NCBI GenBank assembly: GCA_014529675.2
Contig: CP076040.1
Location: 2,313,894 to 2,377,893 of the forward strand
From: Opitutia bacterium ISCC 52
Lineage (GTDB): Bacteria > Verrucomicrobiota > Verrucomicrobiia > Opitutales > UBA2995
DNA: 64,000 nucleotides
Direction: 5' to 3'
Shown here: one piece after another, positions 62,057 to 64,000 of the stretch
Numbering within the stretch: the stretch's first letter is position 1
Layout of the letters: each line of letters begins with the position of its first letter
Position numbers and translations under genes: made by a program
Notes under the pieces: model-generated
Told to the model about the DNA's origin: nothing
The model's input: the letters and a program-made list of their open reading frames with translations, nothing else
Databases searched by the model: none

Positions 62057-63358
62057 ATGAATACGAGACGAATCGATCGTCGGACCTTTTTAAAAGGCAC
62101 CGGTGTCGCGATGGCTCTGCCATTTTTTGAAAGCATGGGCCCTATGAGCGTGGAAGCGGTTGGAGCGGCCGCCAAGACCAGTGCAGCCGGATCACCCATG
62201 CGAATGGTCTGCATCGGCAATCCCCTGGGGCTGATGCCGGACAGTTTCTTCCCCAAAGGGAATGGCCGGGACTATGAGCTATCTCCCCTGCTCCAACCTA
62301 TTGCCCGACATCGTGATGACTTCACCATTTTCTCCAATTTGGATCATGACATCTCGGGCGGTCACAGTGCCGTACATGCCTTCTTGAGCGGCATTAAAGA
62401 TTCAGATGCCTCGGACTGGCCGGAAGGAAACATATCGGTCGATCAACGAGCAGCCGAATTCGTGGGTACTCGAACTCGCTATTCATCCTTGGTTATTTCA
62501 ACGGGCTCAGGGGACGGTGATCTACGCTGCAAACTCTCCTGGACTAGAAATGGGGTCAACGTACCGCCAGTGACCCGAGCCAGAGATCTTTTTCGAGCGT
62601 TGTTCGTGAGTGACGATCCAAAATCACTCGCCAAACGCCAAGCCGCCTACGACGTAAATGAAAGCATCCTCGATGCCGTGAACAGTCAGGCTAAAATCCT
62701 GAGTCGCCAACTGGGGAAAACGGATCAGGAAAAGTTAGACGAATACCTGAACTCGGTTCGTGAAGTGGAAAAGAAACTGGGCATGTCTCGCGAGTGGCTG
62801 CATAAGCCCAAACCCACGGTTGATATAGACGAGCCGGGTGAAGGCGATCTTACCTATACGGTGCCCGCCTTCTACGACCTGCTTGCCCTCGCCCTGGAAA
62901 CTGACTCTACGCGTGTTGCAACTCTAGGTGTGCCAGGGAACATCTCTACCGCTGACCTGGGGCTCGTGGGTAGTTACCATGGTTTTTCACACCATGGTAA
63001 AGCGGAGAAACTCCGACGCGGACTCTTTGTCATAGAAAAATTCCAGGTAGAACAAATGGGACGATTCTTAGACCGCCTAAAAGCAATCAAGGAACCCGAC
63101 GGACAATCCCTCTTCGATCGAACCATGGTTCTAATGGGAAGTGGCATGGGTAATGGAAGCTCTCACTCAAACAAGAATCTACCAGTGCTACTGGCAGGAG
63201 GCGGATTCAAGCATGGGGAGCATAAGATTCTTCCTACTGAGAGTCATAAGCGAATTCCTTTGTGCAATCTCTACAGCTCTATGCTTCAACGCTTCGGATT
63301 GGAGATTGATCAATTCAACAAAGGATCCGGAACTTTGACTGGACTCGAAATCGCATGA
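62057..63358 (+). CDS. DUF1552 family protein with Tat signal
   Basis: 433 residues. The N-terminus has a twin-arginine signal (DRRTFLKGTG) and GSP/IGNPLGLMPDSFFP. The DUF1552 pattern is clear: FTIFSNLDHDISGGHSAVHAFLSGI, SVDQRAAEFVG, RELFRALF-like VTRARDLFRALFV, EYLNSVREVEKKLG and a DRTMVLMGSGMGNGSSHSNKNLPVLLAGGG. Exported folded protein of unknown enzymology; nearly always found next to a cytochrome-containing DUF1587/1592/1595 protein, as here, with an ATGA overlap. Confidence 0.9.
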   Translation: MNTRRIDRRTFLKGTGVAMALPFFESMGPMSVEAVGAAAKTSAAGSPMRMVCIGNPLGLMPDSFFPKGNGRDYELSPLLQPIARHRDDFTIFSNLDHDISGGHSAVHAFLSGIKDSDASDWPEGNISVDQRAAEFVGTRTRYSSLVISTGSGDGDLRCKLSWTRNGVNVPPVTRARDLFRALFVSDDPKSLAKRQAAYDVNESILDAVNSQAKILSRQLGKTDQEKLDEYLNSVREVEKKLGMSREWLHKPKPTVDIDEPGEGDLTYTVPAFYDLLALALETDSTRVATLGVPGNISTADLGLVGSYHGFSHHGKAEKLRRGLFVIEKFQVEQMGRFLDRLKAIKEPDGQSLFDRTMVLMGSGMGNGSSHSNKNLPVLLAGGGFKHGEHKILPTESHKRIPLCNLYSSMLQRFGLEIDQFNKGSGTLTGLEIA

Positions 63359-64000
63359 AGCACATCAGATATCGTTTTGTCACGACGCTGATTCTGCTTA
63401 GTGCATTCAGCTGTATCCTATCGGCAAATACCTACCAGAAGACAGTCGAACCATTTCTTGAGACGTACTGCATCCAATGCCATGGTGCCGATAAACAAAA
63501 AGGAGATCGCCGTTACGATACTTTAAACAATGATTTACTGGATCCTGATTCACTCATTCTTTGGCAGGACATTGTTGACCTCATGAACCTGGGTGACATG
63601 CCGCCCGAGGAAGAAAAACAACCAGACCCATCTGAACGCCTGGAAGTCATAGAATGGATCACGGAGAATCTGGAAGTTGCCTATGCTAACCACAAAAGCA
63701 ACGACCGCAGAACGGTCCTTCGGCGTCTGAACAAGCTTGAGTACAATCGAAGCGTCCGTGACCTTCTCAAGCTGGAACCGATCCTCATGGATCCGACGGA
63801 ATCATTTCCGCCCGACGAGGTGGAAGAGAATTTCAACAACATCGGTTCGGCACTCATAACGTCAGACTTTTTACTACAAGGCTATCTAGATGCAGCTGAG
63901 GCATACGTTGAGCAAGCCTCACGCGTGGGTCCAAAGCCAGAAACCAAGCACTACCGTTTCGAAGCTCCCTTTTATCCGGCACGTAATCGGCGGGATGGAA
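63355..64000 (+). CDS. PSCyt1/DUF1587-type cytochrome protein, 5' part
   Basis: Runs off the right edge with 215 codons visible. ATG at 63355 overlaps the DUF1552 stop by ATGA, so the pair is translationally coupled. A signal peptide (RFVTTLILLSAFSCILSA) is followed by the planctomycete-type cytochrome c site ETYCIQCHG (CxxCH), DMPPEEEKQPD, and the DUF1587 start KLEYNRSVRDLLKLE. Typical complete members continue with DUF1592, DUF1588, DUF1585 and DUF1595 domains. Probably exported and haem-binding, partner of DUF1552. Confidence 0.88.
   Translation, partial: MKHIRYRFVTTLILLSAFSCILSANTYQKTVEPFLETYCIQCHGADKQKGDRRYDTLNNDLLDPDSLILWQDIVDLMNLGDMPPEEEKQPDPSERLEVIEWITENLEVAYANHKSNDRRTVLRRLNKLEYNRSVRDLLKLEPILMDPTESFPPDEVEENFNNIGSALITSDFLLQGYLDAAEAYVEQASRVGPKPETKHYRFEAPFYPARNRRDG

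Noticed and set aside
1-64000. CRISPR arrays, tRNA, rRNA, insertion sequences
   Set aside because: No regularly spaced repeats, no cloverleaf or rRNA core sequence, and no transposase frame were recognised by reading.

Overview
The window looks like a marine PVC-group genome, most likely Verrucomicrobiota (Opitutae-like). The reasons are: ten secreted type I sulfatases in 64 kb; PVC-typical families (DUF1080, DUF1552, a PSCyt1/DUF1587-type cytochrome protein, and a Planctomycete/Verrucomicrobia membrane-bound dehydrogenase with a terminal cytochrome c domain); and Sec or lipoprotein signals on much of the catabolic machinery. The taxonomic call is an inference from family content; no rRNA or tRNA gene was recognised.

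Layout. 1-8.2 kb: end of a DUF1080 protein, a sialidase-sulfatase pair on the minus strand, then a tightly coupled plus-strand operon (sulfatase, sulfatase, beta-propeller, esterase). 8.2-16.5 kb: a decayed DUF6090 gene, three more sulfatases, a truncated phytanoyl-CoA dioxygenase-like fragment, a nitrilase-family amidase and a malonyl-CoA-synthetase-like enzyme. 16.4-24.2 kb: a minus-strand run of three tandem DUF6152 paralogues, two DUF6644 membrane proteins, a HupE/UreJ-type membrane protein, a membrane-anchored protein and a sulfatase. 24.7-32.8 kb: a lipoprotein sulfatase, then a TRAP transporter operon with an intradiol ring-cleavage dioxygenase, a YciI protein, a DRE-TIM aldolase/lyase and a RutE-like nitroreductase. 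33-38.5 kb: a sulfatase and a DUF4956-VTC-CotH cassette. 38.6-54.1 kb: sugar uptake and catabolism (SSS symporter, L-rhamnose mutarotase, RbsABC-type ABC importer, MFS carrier, D-2-hydroxyacid dehydrogenase, RraA-like and HpaI-like aldolases) with one sulfatase and two broken genes. 54.1-64 kb: a PQQ-type propeller and mostly housekeeping genes (methyltransferase, ApaG, beta-CASP nuclease, GreA-like factor, GNAT, aminotransferase), ending in a DUF1552 / cytochrome-DUF1587 pair.

Taken together, the genes suggest scavenging of sulfated, probably deoxysugar-rich algal or mucin-like glycans. Secreted sulfatases, a sialidase and esterases would trim the polymer. SSS, ABC, MFS and TRAP carriers would import products, and mutarotase, dehydrogenase and aldolase steps would break down sugar acids. 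No sulfatase-maturing enzyme, glycan lyase/hydrolase set or SusCD pair is in the window.

The strongest candidates for undescribed biology are the DUF6152 x3 / DUF6644 x2 / HupE-like membrane cluster, whose secreted members are predicted to mature to an N-terminal histidine, and the TRAP-intradiol dioxygenase operon, which lacks the usual downstream genes. Four genes are visibly broken: DUF6090 by two in-frame ambers, the PhyH fragment by truncation, a metallo-beta-lactamase by internal deletion with frameshift, and the PVC dehydrogenase by an amber plus a frameshift in a C-run.
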